Assembly (NCBI GenBank): GCA_016187835.1
Contig: JACPIY010000026.1
Location: forward strand, 1-46,393
DNA from: Deltaproteobacteria bacterium
Lineage (GTDB): Bacteria > Desulfobacterota_D > UBA1144 > Nemesobacterales > CSP1-2
Length of the DNA: 46,393 nucleotides
Direction: 5' to 3'
Below are positions 33,712 through 42,343 of the stretch, piece after piece. Every line of letters begins with the position of its first letter. The first letter of the stretch is position 1. A model generated the notes under the pieces. That model was not told the DNA's origin. It saw nothing but the letters and a program-made list of their open reading frames with translations, and searched no databases. The translations under genes were made by a program, and so were the position numbers.

Positions 33712-34170
33712 TTGCTTAAAGTAGATTACGAAGAGCTATATAGACAAATTTCAGAGATATTTAACCTGCAGAAAGGTTGTGTTTTTATGTGTGAAGTTGA
33801 TAAGCATGCCAATCTTTTGGAATTTACCTATCCACCTAAGCTAATAAAAAACAAAGTCCCTATAGATAATAAAACCATCGTGGGGAGAGCGGTTATTGCC
33901 AAGCGTTCTTATATATCAAATAATGTCGAGAAAGAAAGCAACTTTGCTGTGCTTAATTGCCTTATGGCAATGGGGGCTGCCCCTGTTCAGAAGATGATCA
34001 CTTATCCAATCTTATCCGGCGACAAGGTAAGGGCTGTTCTTCAAGTCGCGAGAAGGGGAAAAACTCTTTCCGAGTCCCCGGATTTTCAGAAAGATGACCT
34101 AGGAAAGATAAAATCAATTCTCGATGATTTGCTCTCTCTTCATATTGTCAAATCCGCTTGGGGAGAGTAG
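33712..34170 (+). CDS. GAF-domain protein
   Basis: This 152-aa single-domain cytosolic protein has a GAF-like pattern (LYRQISEIFNLQKGCVFMCEVD; VPIDNKTIVGRAVIAKRSYISNNV; PVQKMITYPILSGDKVRAVLQVARR). There is no output domain; ligand unknown. It begins with TTG at 33712 following GGGGAACAGA. TTGACC and TATAAT-like boxes about 40 nt upstream could form a promoter. It is 2 nt from the start of the inositol-phosphatase gene, so the two are probably an operon. Confidence 0.8.
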   Translation: MLKVDYEELYRQISEIFNLQKGCVFMCEVDKHANLLEFTYPPKLIKNKVPIDNKTIVGRAVIAKRSYISNNVEKESNFAVLNCLMAMGAAPVQKMITYPILSGDKVRAVLQVARRGKTLSESPDFQKDDLGKIKSILDDLLSLHIVKSAWGE

Positions 34171-34172
34171 TT

Positions 34173-34961
34173 TTGAGCTGCCTAGAAGTTGCTGAGGAAG
34201 CGGCGCGGGAAGCAGGAAAAATTCTTAGAGAAAACCTTGGCAAAGTAAAAGAGATCGAGTATAAAGCCAAAAATAGTATTGTAACCGAAGTAGATACCAA
34301 ATCAGAAAACCTCATAATTAAAATCATTAAAACGAATTTTCCTTCGCATGATATTTTTGCTGAAGAATCAGGTAGAGATAAGAAAACTTCAAGTCATGTT
34401 TGGATAATAGATCCTCTGGACGGTACGACCAACTATGCACATACCTATCCGGTTTTTTCTGTATCAATAGCGCTGGAAATTGAGGGATTTATTAAACTTG
34501 GAGTTGTTTACGACCCTATAAGGGATGAATTCTTCAGTGCCGAGTTTGGAAATGGAGCGTACTTGAACCGGGATAAGATAAAGATTTCCGAGACAAGAAT
34601 CGTGGAGGAAAGTTTACTGTGTACAGGTTTTACACATGAAAACGAGTGGATGGTGGATGAGAATTTAAAACACTTCGAGAATTTTATAAGAAGGGCAAGA
34701 GCTGTAAGACGCGACGGCTCTGCAGCACTTGACCTTTGCTACGTTGCATGCGGTAGATATGATGGTTTTTGGGAACTGGGGCTTCACGCATGGGATACTG
34801 CTGCGGGATTGTTGATTCTAAAGGAGTCTGGCGGAAGAATAACTGATTTTTCGAATAGCGAATTTACTATCTATAGTGAAGAGATACTGGCTACTAATGG
34901 AATGATTCATGATGAGATGATTGGTGTACTTTCTTTGGGGAGAGGAAAACGTATCAACTGA
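34173..34961 (+). CDS. suhB: Inositol monophosphatase family protein (SuhB-like)
   Basis: This Mg2+-dependent phosphatase superfamily member is about 262 aa. Metal-binding motifs are complete: EVDTKSE, FAEESG (Glu of the metal site), WIIDPLDGTTNYAHTYP, and WELGLHAWDTAAGLLILKESGG with the third acidic site. Members dephosphorylate inositol-1-phosphate, and SuhB also acts in rRNA transcription. I prefer the TTG at 34173, spaced 7 nt from GGGGAG; the track's TTG at 34158 overlaps the GAF gene stop. Confidence 0.92.
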   Translation: MSCLEVAEEAAREAGKILRENLGKVKEIEYKAKNSIVTEVDTKSENLIIKIIKTNFPSHDIFAEESGRDKKTSSHVWIIDPLDGTTNYAHTYPVFSVSIALEIEGFIKLGVVYDPIRDEFFSAEFGNGAYLNRDKIKISETRIVEESLLCTGFTHENEWMVDENLKHFENFIRRARAVRRDGSAALDLCYVACGRYDGFWELGLHAWDTAAGLLILKESGGRITDFSNSEFTIYSEEILATNGMIHDEMIGVLSLGRGKRIN

Positions 34962-35069
34962 ACCTTAGTTATGCTATAACTGTACTTATTGTTTTATTCT
35001 ATAATCCTTATTTTTCATTACAAATTGCCAGAGGAGTTAAGACTGAACAACTAGATATGTGCTCCACTC

Positions 35070-36632
35070 TTAATTCGAAGGTCTTAACTTAAACTTGATT
35101 TCATATCGCTTCATCTTCTTTATCAATCCCGACCGGCTGAGTCCTAACGCCTTCGCTGCTTGCAGTTGATTCTGTTTGCAGGTTTGTAATGCTTCTTCTA
35201 TCATACGCCTTTCTACTTCCTCTACGGTTTCCTTCAATGAGCGCACTGGCCTTAACTTTGAATCTACCATTTCAGTGCTAATCTTCTTCATAGTTTCCGG
35301 CAAGTCCTCTTCCGTTATCGCTTCTCGAGGGGTCAAAACCACAATACGCTTAAGCTCGTTTTCCAACTGTCTCACATTTCCCGGCCAAGGATAATTCATA
35401 AGACACCTAACCGCGCCTGCCGATAGCTTTTTCGGGTCCTTCTTCATTTCCCGACAGTACTTGTCCAGGAGATGGTTTGCCAGTATCGGAATATCCTCTG
35501 GTATTTCCCGCAGTGGCGGCATCTCGATATGGATCACTTTCAAGCGGTAGTAAAGGTCCTCACGGAGGTTTCCTTTTTTGATCTCCTCTTCCAAATCCTT
35601 ATTTGTTGCTGCGATGATTCGGACATCTACAGGAACGGCTTTCCTACCCCCAACTCGCTCTATTAATCTCTCCTGCAGCACACGAAGAATCTTGGCTTGG
35701 GCTAGGAGGCTTAGGTCTCCAATCTCGTCCAGAAAAAGAGTGCCGCCGTTTGCCGCCTCAAATTTCCCAATCCGCCCCTCCACTCCTGTTGCCACACCCT
35801 TTTCAATTCCAAATAGCTCACTCTCCACGAGGTTTTCCGGCAGGGCTGCGGAGTTCAGTGCGACAAACGGACTGTGCGAGCGGGAGCTATTATAGTGAAT
35901 CGCTTTGGCTGCCAGTTCTTTGCCGGTTCCGCTTTCGCCTGTAATCAAAACATCTACGGAACTGTCGCTGATCTGCTCGATCAACCTGACGACATTTTGA
36001 ATAAGGGTACTTGTTCCAATGATGTTTTGTGCAGAAAATTTCCCCTTGACCTCTTTCCATAGCTGTGAGTTCTCTTCCAGTAGCTGGCCACGATGGCGCT
36101 TTAGCTCCTCAACCACATGCGCTGTTTCAATAGCAATTGCCACCTGTTCGGCTAAGACTTCCAGAATCTCTTCATCATCCTTATTGAATGCTCCGCTCTT
36201 TTTATTCAATATTTGAAAGGTTCCGATGATCTCTCCTTCATTCTTGCGGAGTGGTACTGCTAGCAAACTCCGTGTGCAATACCCCGTACATTCATCAATT
36301 TCTTTATAAAAACGCGAATCCTGATAAGCTTCTTCCACATTGATTGTTTGACCGGTGAGCGCTGCCGCTCCGGCAAGCCCTAGACGGGCATCAAATCGAA
36401 TCGGCTCGCTGTCGAGAGTCACTATTGACCATAGCTCAAATTTCTCACGGTCTAGAAGAAAAATACTCGCTCTATCGGCTTCCATGAGCTTCGTAGCTTC
36501 CTCAGCTATCAGGTTTAAGAGTGAAGTAAGATCCCTCTCAGCATTTATCTTCTGGGAGATTTTGAGAATCGCCAGGAGTTTGTCACCGAGTTGTTTTCGT
36601 TTATAAATATCTCTTCTATCGATAGAACTCAT
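35070..36632 (-). CDS. GAF - AAA+ - Fis sigma-54-dependent activator (NtrC family)
   Basis: This 520-aa enhancer-binding protein has an N-terminal GAF sensor (about 25-175; SLLAVPLRKNEGEIIGTFQILNKK) and an AAA+ domain (about 200-430). Walker A is GESGTGKE (232-239) and Walker B is GGTLFLDEIGD (297-306). The C-terminal Fis-type HTH is NQLQAAKALGLSRSGLIKKM. The sigma-54-contact loop, normally GAFTGA, reads GVATGV (279-284), losing the Phe. Related Fis-family regulators with this variant exist, so it may still work with sigma-54. A perfect sigma-54 promoter exists in this window before the PAS gene. It is divergent from the LuxR-type gene. Confidence 0.93.
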   Translation of the reverse strand: MSSIDRRDIYKRKQLGDKLLAILKISQKINAERDLTSLLNLIAEEATKLMEADRASIFLLDREKFELWSIVTLDSEPIRFDARLGLAGAAALTGQTINVEEAYQDSRFYKEIDECTGYCTRSLLAVPLRKNEGEIIGTFQILNKKSGAFNKDDEEILEVLAEQVAIAIETAHVVEELKRHRGQLLEENSQLWKEVKGKFSAQNIIGTSTLIQNVVRLIEQISDSSVDVLITGESGTGKELAAKAIHYNSSRSHSPFVALNSAALPENLVESELFGIEKGVATGVEGRIGKFEAANGGTLFLDEIGDLSLLAQAKILRVLQERLIERVGGRKAVPVDVRIIAATNKDLEEEIKKGNLREDLYYRLKVIHIEMPPLREIPEDIPILANHLLDKYCREMKKDPKKLSAGAVRCLMNYPWPGNVRQLENELKRIVVLTPREAITEEDLPETMKKISTEMVDSKLRPVRSLKETVEEVERRMIEEALQTCKQNQLQAAKALGLSRSGLIKKMKRYEIKFKLRPSN

Positions 36633-36907
36633 GCCATTTTCCTGAAAGCTCTTGCTATTTTAACACAATACCGATTTTATTGTAGACGAAGTTTACATGG
36701 TGCCAACGGCGTGAACAATTTCCGGGAAGATCAGCCATTTTTTCCTATGCAGAAATCTATATAGGTAAACGACTTAACTAGCCGATTTCTCTATAGTTTA
36801 TTGTGCTGAGACTGCAGCTTTTCAATTTTCTACCAGGCTTGGCACATCACTTGCAGTTGTATTTTACCATGCGAAGAATTAAAACGTTAAAAAGGGGTAA
36901 TGTACTT

Positions 36908-37660
36908 ATGATCTTATCGAGGATGGTTCAAGAAACTAAAAGTCAACCCAATCCAGAACATAAAGAACGAAGTATTCATAGTCCGGAATGGGATCAGTTA
37001 ATCGAACATCACGGTCATTGTGTAGATTTTGATAAGGGTTTTAACAATGAGCCAAAGCTCATTAGTCTAAATAGACCCATTCAAATCGTATTGGCTTCTG
37101 GCTCAAAGCTCTTTTTGGAAGGAATCCAAAGGGTTCTGGAAAATACTGGTGACATAAAGATAGCAGCTCAAGCTTCAAGCCCCGAAGAGGTTGAAAGGTG
37201 CCTCACAAATATGAGGCCTAAGGTCTTATTGCTTGATAACAGAGCACTACAGTTGAATATTAAAAAGTTATCAAATTTGATAGCAAAAGATAGTCCTAAC
37301 ACCAAATTTATTCTGTTCGGTGATCACATTGAGGATGAATCTGCTATTCCCAATGCCGTATATGTGAACAAGGATACCGATTCTTCGGAACTAATCCACA
37401 TTATTAAAAGAGTAAGTGGGTGTACGCTGGCCAAAGAGGCAAAAAGAGCAGATGGCATAAAAAATAAATTTACAAAAACTGAGATGAAAATAATAGATTC
37501 AATTGCAGAGTGTCTCAGCAACAAAGATATAGCAAAGAAGCTTTCAATAAGTGACAAAACAGTCAAAGCACACTTGTCTAATATATTTATTAAACTCGGT
37601 ATTCAAAGTAGGTACCAGCTTATTGTTTATGCAAGGAGACTTAAAGGTAGGGTGGTGTAA
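36908..37660 (+). CDS. LuxR/NarL-type regulator with degenerate receiver domain
   Basis: A receiver-like domain (PIQIVLASGSKLFLEGIQRVL to VYVNKDTDSSELIHIIKRVSG) and a C-terminal LuxR HTH (FTKTEMKIIDSIAECLSNKDIAKKLSISDKTVKAHLSNIFIKLGIQ) are clear. The receiver keeps the phospho-acceptor Asp (VLLLDNRAL) and Lys but lacks the usual acidic pair near the N-terminus (VLASGSK in place of VADDHP), so phosphorylation is doubtful. The track start at 36803 is likely too early; I use the ATG at 36908 (250 aa) with AAGGGG upstream. It is divergent to the NtrC-type activator. Confidence 0.85.
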   Translation: MILSRMVQETKSQPNPEHKERSIHSPEWDQLIEHHGHCVDFDKGFNNEPKLISLNRPIQIVLASGSKLFLEGIQRVLENTGDIKIAAQASSPEEVERCLTNMRPKVLLLDNRALQLNIKKLSNLIAKDSPNTKFILFGDHIEDESAIPNAVYVNKDTDSSELIHIIKRVSGCTLAKEAKRADGIKNKFTKTEMKIIDSIAECLSNKDIAKKLSISDKTVKAHLSNIFIKLGIQSRYQLIVYARRLKGRVV

Positions 37661-37738
37661 GAACTTCTTAGCTATCTGCTTTCTCTTGCTTATATAAAAG
37701 CCTCGGGTTTTTCTCTGTCTCATTCGCAAATCGGGTTG

Positions 37739-40606
37739 TTATAATAAAACCTTCCTCAAATAAATCCCCGTGTATGATTCTTCGACTTTAGCGATCTCTT
37801 CGGGCGTACCCTGGGCAACGATGTATCCGCCTTCGTCGCCTCCTTCCGGTCCCAAGTCTATTACATAATCGGCGGATTTTATAACGTCGAGGTTGTGTTC
37901 AACTATGATTACAGTATTTCCCGCGTAGACCAATTTGTTTAAGACTAACAGAAGTTTCTTTATATCTTCCGTGTGAAGTCCCACAGTGGGTTCATCGAGA
38001 ATATAAAGAATATCTCTTCCGTTCCTTCGACCTGGCTCAGGACGGGCTTTTCTTCCGAGTTCTCTGGCGATTTTTATTCTCTGTGCTTCTCCGCCTGAGA
38101 GGGAAGGGGCGGGTTGGCCGAGCTTCAGATAGCCGAGTCCTACATCTTGAACTATTTTTAATTTTCTAAGAAGCGGTGGAACTCCGGTGAAAAAGATAAG
38201 CGCCTCATTAATTGTGAGGTCAAGAATCTCATCTATATTTTTTTCCTTGTATCTAACCTCAAGCACTTCTTTTTTAAATCTTTTACCTTTGCACACCTCG
38301 CAGGTTACATATACATCTGCAAGAAAGTGCATTTCGATCTTTTGTCTTCCCTCGCCCTCACAGATTTCGCATCTTCCCCCAGGGACATTGAAAGAAAAAT
38401 GTGAAGGCGAAAGCCGCCTTGACCTGGCTTCCCATGTATCAGACATGACCTTTCTAATGTCATCATAGGCCTTGATATATGTTACGGGATTTGACCTGGA
38501 GCTTCTTCCAATCGGCGTCTGGTCGAGCATCACGACATCTGAGAGATAGGATATGCCCTGAATTTCTTTGAACTTGCCAACCCTTTCTATCTCGGTATGG
38601 AATCTTCGAGCCAGGGCGGAGTAGATGACATCTTGAATAAGTGAACTTTTCCCGGAACCTGAAACTCCGGTCACGCAAATAAAGGTTCCTAGAGGAAGTG
38701 AGACTGTGATGTTTTTTAGGTTGTTCTCCGATGCCCCGACGATGGCTAGTTTTTTCCCGTTCCCTTTTCTCCTTTTTGCCGGGATTCGAATACCTTGTCT
38801 CTGTGTCATATAGAGTTTTGTGAGGGACTCTTTATATAGGTTCGGCCTTGTGTCAAGCTTGTCCTGAGTGCTTCCGCTGCGATCGTTGTTAACTCCGTTG
38901 AAGAGCCTGTCCTGAGCGATGTCGAAGGGCTCGGTAGTCACGACGGGTTGGTTGATAAACTTCTCTAAGGAGCCTTGATATACAACCTCTCCTCCCTTTT
39001 CTCCAGCCAGAGGACCTAGTTCAATTATATAGTCCGAAGAACGTATCATCTCGGAATCGTGTTCAACGACTACAACTGTATTGTTTCTATCTCTCAGCTC
39101 TTTGATAATTGAAACCAGGCGGCTTATATCCCGTGGATGCAGTCCGATTGAAGGCTCATCCATTATATAAAGTGTTTCGGTCAGGCTTGAGCCGAGCTGA
39201 CATGCAAGATTTACCCTTTGGGATTCACCGCCTGAGAGGGTTTTTGTGAGTCGAGAAAGGCTGACGTAGTCCAAGCCCACCTTTATTAGAAAATCAATTC
39301 TCGACCTGATTTGCTTAATAATCTCTTTTGAGATTTCCTTTTCGTAATCGCTGAGAGTTAAATTCTCAAAAAATTTCCTTAGCTCCTTAATGGCAACCTC
39401 TGTAAGTTCTGAAATTTTCTTTGATCCTACTTTTATCAAGAGAGCTTCTGGTCTTAGCCTGCTTCCATTACAGCTCGTGCAGGTAAAGGCCGACCTGTAT
39501 TTACTCAAAAATACCCGCACGTGCATTTTGTAGCTTTTCTCTTCCATGTACCTAAAATATCCCTTTACGCCTGGAAATCTGCCGTCGCCTTCAAATATCA
39601 GTTTTTTTGCTTCCTCCCCAAGGTTTTTATATGGAGTGTTTATATCAATTCCTTTTGTACGCGCAAATTGGAGGAGTTGTTTCATTTCGTGTTTGAGCGA
39701 GGGTTTTGTAAGCGGCTCAATTGCCCCTTGAATCAGGCTTTTTTCAGGATTCGGGACTACCAGGTCCGGGTCTACCTGGAGTATGTTTCCAAAACCTCGA
39801 CATGTGGGACAAGCTCCTTGCGGGCTGTTGAAGGAAAAAAGAAGGGGAGTAGGTTCGCTAAATTTCGTCTGGCAGTATGGGCATTCAAGCTCTTTTGAAA
39901 ATTTGTGAATATCGCCCTCTAGGATATGTATATAGACGTATTTGTTTTGAGAAAAAGCTACTTCAAGTGAATCTATAATTCTGGAAATCGAGTCGTTGGT
40001 TATAACTACTCTATCTACGACTATTTTTGAGTCTTCCGGCAACGTTGAAACTTCTTCGAGGTCTAATATTTCATCTTTGATTATGACTCTTGTAAATCCC
40101 TTGGAAAGAAACTCTGCAGGAGAAATTTCACCCATTCCTTCCAGGGGGAAAGTTATTATGGCCCTTTGACCTTTGTTATTTTTTAGCAGTTCTTCCGCCA
40201 TATTCTGAGGAGAGCTATGCTTTACCTCTCGTTCACAATTTGGGCAGAAAGTATTTCCTATTTTTGCGAAGAGAAGCCTGAGGTAATCGTAAATTTCCGT
40301 AGTGGTTCCTACTGTGGAACGTGAATTTTTAACCTGGTTTCTGCTTTCAATCGCAACCGCTGGGGGGAGGCCCGTAATGTCATTCATTTGAGGTCGGTCA
40401 ACACGCTCAAGGAATTGTCTTGCATAGGTTGAAAGACACTCAACGTATCTTCTAAGCCCCTCGGCATAGATCGTATCTAGGGCAAGTGAGGATTTCCCGG
40501 AACCGCTTAAGCCGGTAATAACAGTGTACTTATGCCAGGGGATAGAAACGTTAATGTTTTTTAGATTATTTTCCCTTGCACCCAGTACGGTTATTTCATC
40601 ATGCAT
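37739..40606 (-). CDS. uvrA: Excinuclease ABC subunit A
   Basis: This is the DNA damage recognition ATPase of nucleotide excision repair. Two ABC modules are present (GLSGSGKSSLALDTIYAEG; GVSGSGKSSLIQDV), with signatures TLSGGESQR and SLSGGEAQR and zinc-finger cysteines CPYCQTKF...CPTCRGFG and CEICEGEG...CEVCKGKR. Start at the ATG 40606 (955 aa) matches the family MHDEITVLGARENNLKNI and follows GGAGAAGGCGGG. Two in-frame inserts come from the dispersed repeat: EPFDIAQDRLFNGVNN... (about residues 558-585) and ARPEPGRRNG (about 853-861, just before ILYILDEPT). Core motifs remain intact, so it is probably functional. Confidence 0.95.
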   Translation of the reverse strand: MHDEITVLGARENNLKNINVSIPWHKYTVITGLSGSGKSSLALDTIYAEGLRRYVECLSTYARQFLERVDRPQMNDITGLPPAVAIESRNQVKNSRSTVGTTTEIYDYLRLLFAKIGNTFCPNCEREVKHSSPQNMAEELLKNNKGQRAIITFPLEGMGEISPAEFLSKGFTRVIIKDEILDLEEVSTLPEDSKIVVDRVVITNDSISRIIDSLEVAFSQNKYVYIHILEGDIHKFSKELECPYCQTKFSEPTPLLFSFNSPQGACPTCRGFGNILQVDPDLVVPNPEKSLIQGAIEPLTKPSLKHEMKQLLQFARTKGIDINTPYKNLGEEAKKLIFEGDGRFPGVKGYFRYMEEKSYKMHVRVFLSKYRSAFTCTSCNGSRLRPEALLIKVGSKKISELTEVAIKELRKFFENLTLSDYEKEISKEIIKQIRSRIDFLIKVGLDYVSLSRLTKTLSGGESQRVNLACQLGSSLTETLYIMDEPSIGLHPRDISRLVSIIKELRDRNNTVVVVEHDSEMIRSSDYIIELGPLAGEKGGEVVYQGSLEKFINQPVVTTEPFDIAQDRLFNGVNNDRSGSTQDKLDTRPNLYKESLTKLYMTQRQGIRIPAKRRKGNGKKLAIVGASENNLKNITVSLPLGTFICVTGVSGSGKSSLIQDVIYSALARRFHTEIERVGKFKEIQGISYLSDVVMLDQTPIGRSSRSNPVTYIKAYDDIRKVMSDTWEARSRRLSPSHFSFNVPGGRCEICEGEGRQKIEMHFLADVYVTCEVCKGKRFKKEVLEVRYKEKNIDEILDLTINEALIFFTGVPPLLRKLKIVQDVGLGYLKLGQPAPSLSGGEAQRIKIARELGRKARPEPGRRNGRDILYILDEPTVGLHTEDIKKLLLVLNKLVYAGNTVIIVEHNLDVIKSADYVIDLGPEGGDEGGYIVAQGTPEEIAKVEESYTGIYLRKVLL

Positions 40607-41327
40607 GCTCAGAACCCGCCTTCTCCGTATCGAGTATTGTTTGTATCTCGGATAGATTCTTGACGCTAGTGACCTGAGTTTCGTCGGGTCCGTCAATCTC
40701 ACTTTTATTCAACCATAGAACATCCAGGCCTGCATTTAGTCCCCCCATCACGTCAGAACCGTACAGGTCGCCGACGTGTATTGCCTCGGAGGGAGATAAG
40801 TTGAGCTTGGCAAGCACAAAGTGGAACATACGTGAATCAGGTTTTATAAAACCTAGATTTGTCGAATCGGCAATTATATCAAAGTATTTTCTGATCCCAA
40901 CTTCCTCGCACTTTTCTTGTGTTTTTCCATCATTATTTGAAATGATTCCCAGGATAAACCCTTTTTCTTTTAATACTTCGAGAAGATTAATTGCTCCAGG
41001 AAGAGCGGTTCTACTGAATTTAATTTCTTTTAATTCCATTCTCATTTTTGCGCGAATGGCATAAGGGTCTCCGTCTAGGGAAAGGTATCTACATAAGATC
41101 GGGAAAAACCATTCGCCGTATTCCTGGGGGGTCATTTCTCCCTTTGTTTTATACTTCTTATAGATTTTATAGTCGGTCTTTACGTAGGCTAACTCAAAAT
41201 CACCGTCTGAGATTGGGTATCCAGCGGCTCTCATTGCTATGGCGACTCTAATCAAATATGAAGGCTTAGTAGACGCCATAGTATCGCCAAAATCGAAAAA
41301 TATCGCTCTCTTAGAGCTTCTCACCAT
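40599..41327 (-). CDS. HAD-superfamily hydrolase
   Basis: This 242-aa phosphatase-like protein has the nucleophile motif IFFDFGDTMAS, motif II IISNNDG, and Lys/Asp motifs in GFIKPDSRMFHFVLAKLN and IHVGDLYGSDVMGGLNAG. A helical cap domain (residues about 20-90) suggests subclass I. Small-molecule phosphate esters are the usual substrates; the specific one is unknown. The ATG at 41327 has AGGAG seven nt upstream; the track start at 41369 is less likely. Its stop overlaps the uvrA start by 8 nt, so the two are coupled. Confidence 0.88.
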   Translation of the reverse strand: MVRSSKRAIFFDFGDTMASTKPSYLIRVAIAMRAAGYPISDGDFELAYVKTDYKIYKKYKTKGEMTPQEYGEWFFPILCRYLSLDGDPYAIRAKMRMELKEIKFSRTALPGAINLLEVLKEKGFILGIISNNDGKTQEKCEEVGIRKYFDIIADSTNLGFIKPDSRMFHFVLAKLNLSPSEAIHVGDLYGSDVMGGLNAGLDVLWLNKSEIDGPDETQVTSVKNLSEIQTILDTEKAGSEHA

Positions 41328-41509
41328 TCCCATTCTCCTATCAGTCGTACAACTTATTATAAAACCCAAAAATCAATGGACTTTCAAGTTGAGAATGCAG
41401 TGCTGTCGTCGGATATTTCTTAACTTATTATGATGATTTTTGATGAAATCTTAGCTCATCCATTGCAGGTTTGGTTTAATCTCATTTTAAAGGAGGAACA
41501 ATAACGGCT

Positions 41510-41935
41510 TTAATCCTCTCCCAGTAATTCAAGGAACTCCGATGGGGAGACTATTTTTATTCCTTTGTAGCTTTTTAGTTCTAGTAGGTCGGTGTCTCCA
41601 CTGACAATATAATCTGCTTCACCTTCTAAGGCTGCTATGAGGACTTCGTTGTCTTGAGGGTCTCTTGTAATTACACTTAGTTTAATCTTCCCAGGAGTTG
41701 TTATACTGTAGTTTATTAGGTTTTTTATGACATTTGTCACTTGTTTGTCTGTGATATGATACTTCTTTTGAATTCTCGGATAACGAAACACACGCTCGAC
41801 TTCGTCAATCAGGATTGGAGAGGTAATTAAAATAAAACGGCCTTTTCTCCACGCTTCCAGAATCATAAAAGGACTGCCAGTATTCCCTATAGCGCCGCTG
41901 ACAATGACGTTTGTATCAAGCACCGTCCTTAGCAC
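41510..41935 (-). CDS. PIN-domain toxin (putative ribonuclease)
   Basis: This 141-aa PIN protein shows the acidic active-site residues: D8 in TVLDTNVIVSG, E in DEVERVF, D in DPQDNEVLIAA and D in YIVSGDTDLLEL. The GDTDLL motif is typical for the family. PIN toxins cleave RNA and are neutralised by a cognate antitoxin encoded just upstream (41945..42214; 9-nt gap). Probably a type II toxin-antitoxin module. Confidence 0.88.
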   Translation of the reverse strand: MLRTVLDTNVIVSGAIGNTGSPFMILEAWRKGRFILITSPILIDEVERVFRYPRIQKKYHITDKQVTNVIKNLINYSITTPGKIKLSVITRDPQDNEVLIAALEGEADYIVSGDTDLLELKSYKGIKIVSPSEFLELLGED

Positions 41936-41944
41936 TCTTTTTCC

Positions 41945-42214
41945 TTATCCTTTTCTTAACTCCCGGATGGTTTCTTCTATATCCTTTTCGATTTCTTCTG
42001 CTCTTTTATCCTTATTCCGTTTTCTTATTTCATTGAATACGCCAAAATCCACTTCGCGCTGCTTTAGATACGCTTCGTACTCAGACATAGATATAAGGAC
42101 TGCCATAGGTTTTTCACCTCTTTTAATCACAAAGTGGTTACCCTTATAGTAGACCTCCTCTAGAATCTCGCCTAGATTTTTCCTGACCTTGAGAGCGTTA
42201 ATAGCCTTTTGCAT
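41945..42214 (-). CDS. Phd/YefM-type antitoxin
   Basis: This 89-aa protein has the N-terminal Phd/YefM fold (ALKVRKNLGEILEEVYYKGNHFVIKRGEKPMAVLISMSEYEAYLK) and a charged C-terminal helix that would bind the PIN toxin. I choose the ATG at 42214, with TAGGAG eight nt upstream; the GTG three codons earlier is the track start. Phd-like antitoxins usually repress their own operon. Confidence 0.85.
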   Translation of the reverse strand: MQKAINALKVRKNLGEILEEVYYKGNHFVIKRGEKPMAVLISMSEYEAYLKQREVDFGVFNEIRKRNKDKRAEEIEKDIEETIRELRKG

Positions 42215-42343
42215 ATTTATCACTCCTAGCAGAACTTGCTATAATTACATCAACTATGATAACTATAATACTTGATTTTAGCTTCCTTGCCAATCCGATT
42301 AATTTTAGATACCCTTTTCGTGAACTTACGGGGGTTGTAATTT

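Noticed and set aside
36696-36720. TTGGCACC near the NtrC-type gene as a sigma-54 promoter
   Set aside because: The minus strand reads TGGCACCATGTAAAC, which has no TTGC at the correct spacing.
38187-39898. ORFs 38187..38468, 38463..38678, 39521..39898 and 39546..39731
   Set aside because: They are alternate-frame or antisense shadows of uvrA.
42224-42343. Glycine riboswitch before glyA
   Set aside because: No paired conserved glycine aptamer motifs are present in the short leader.
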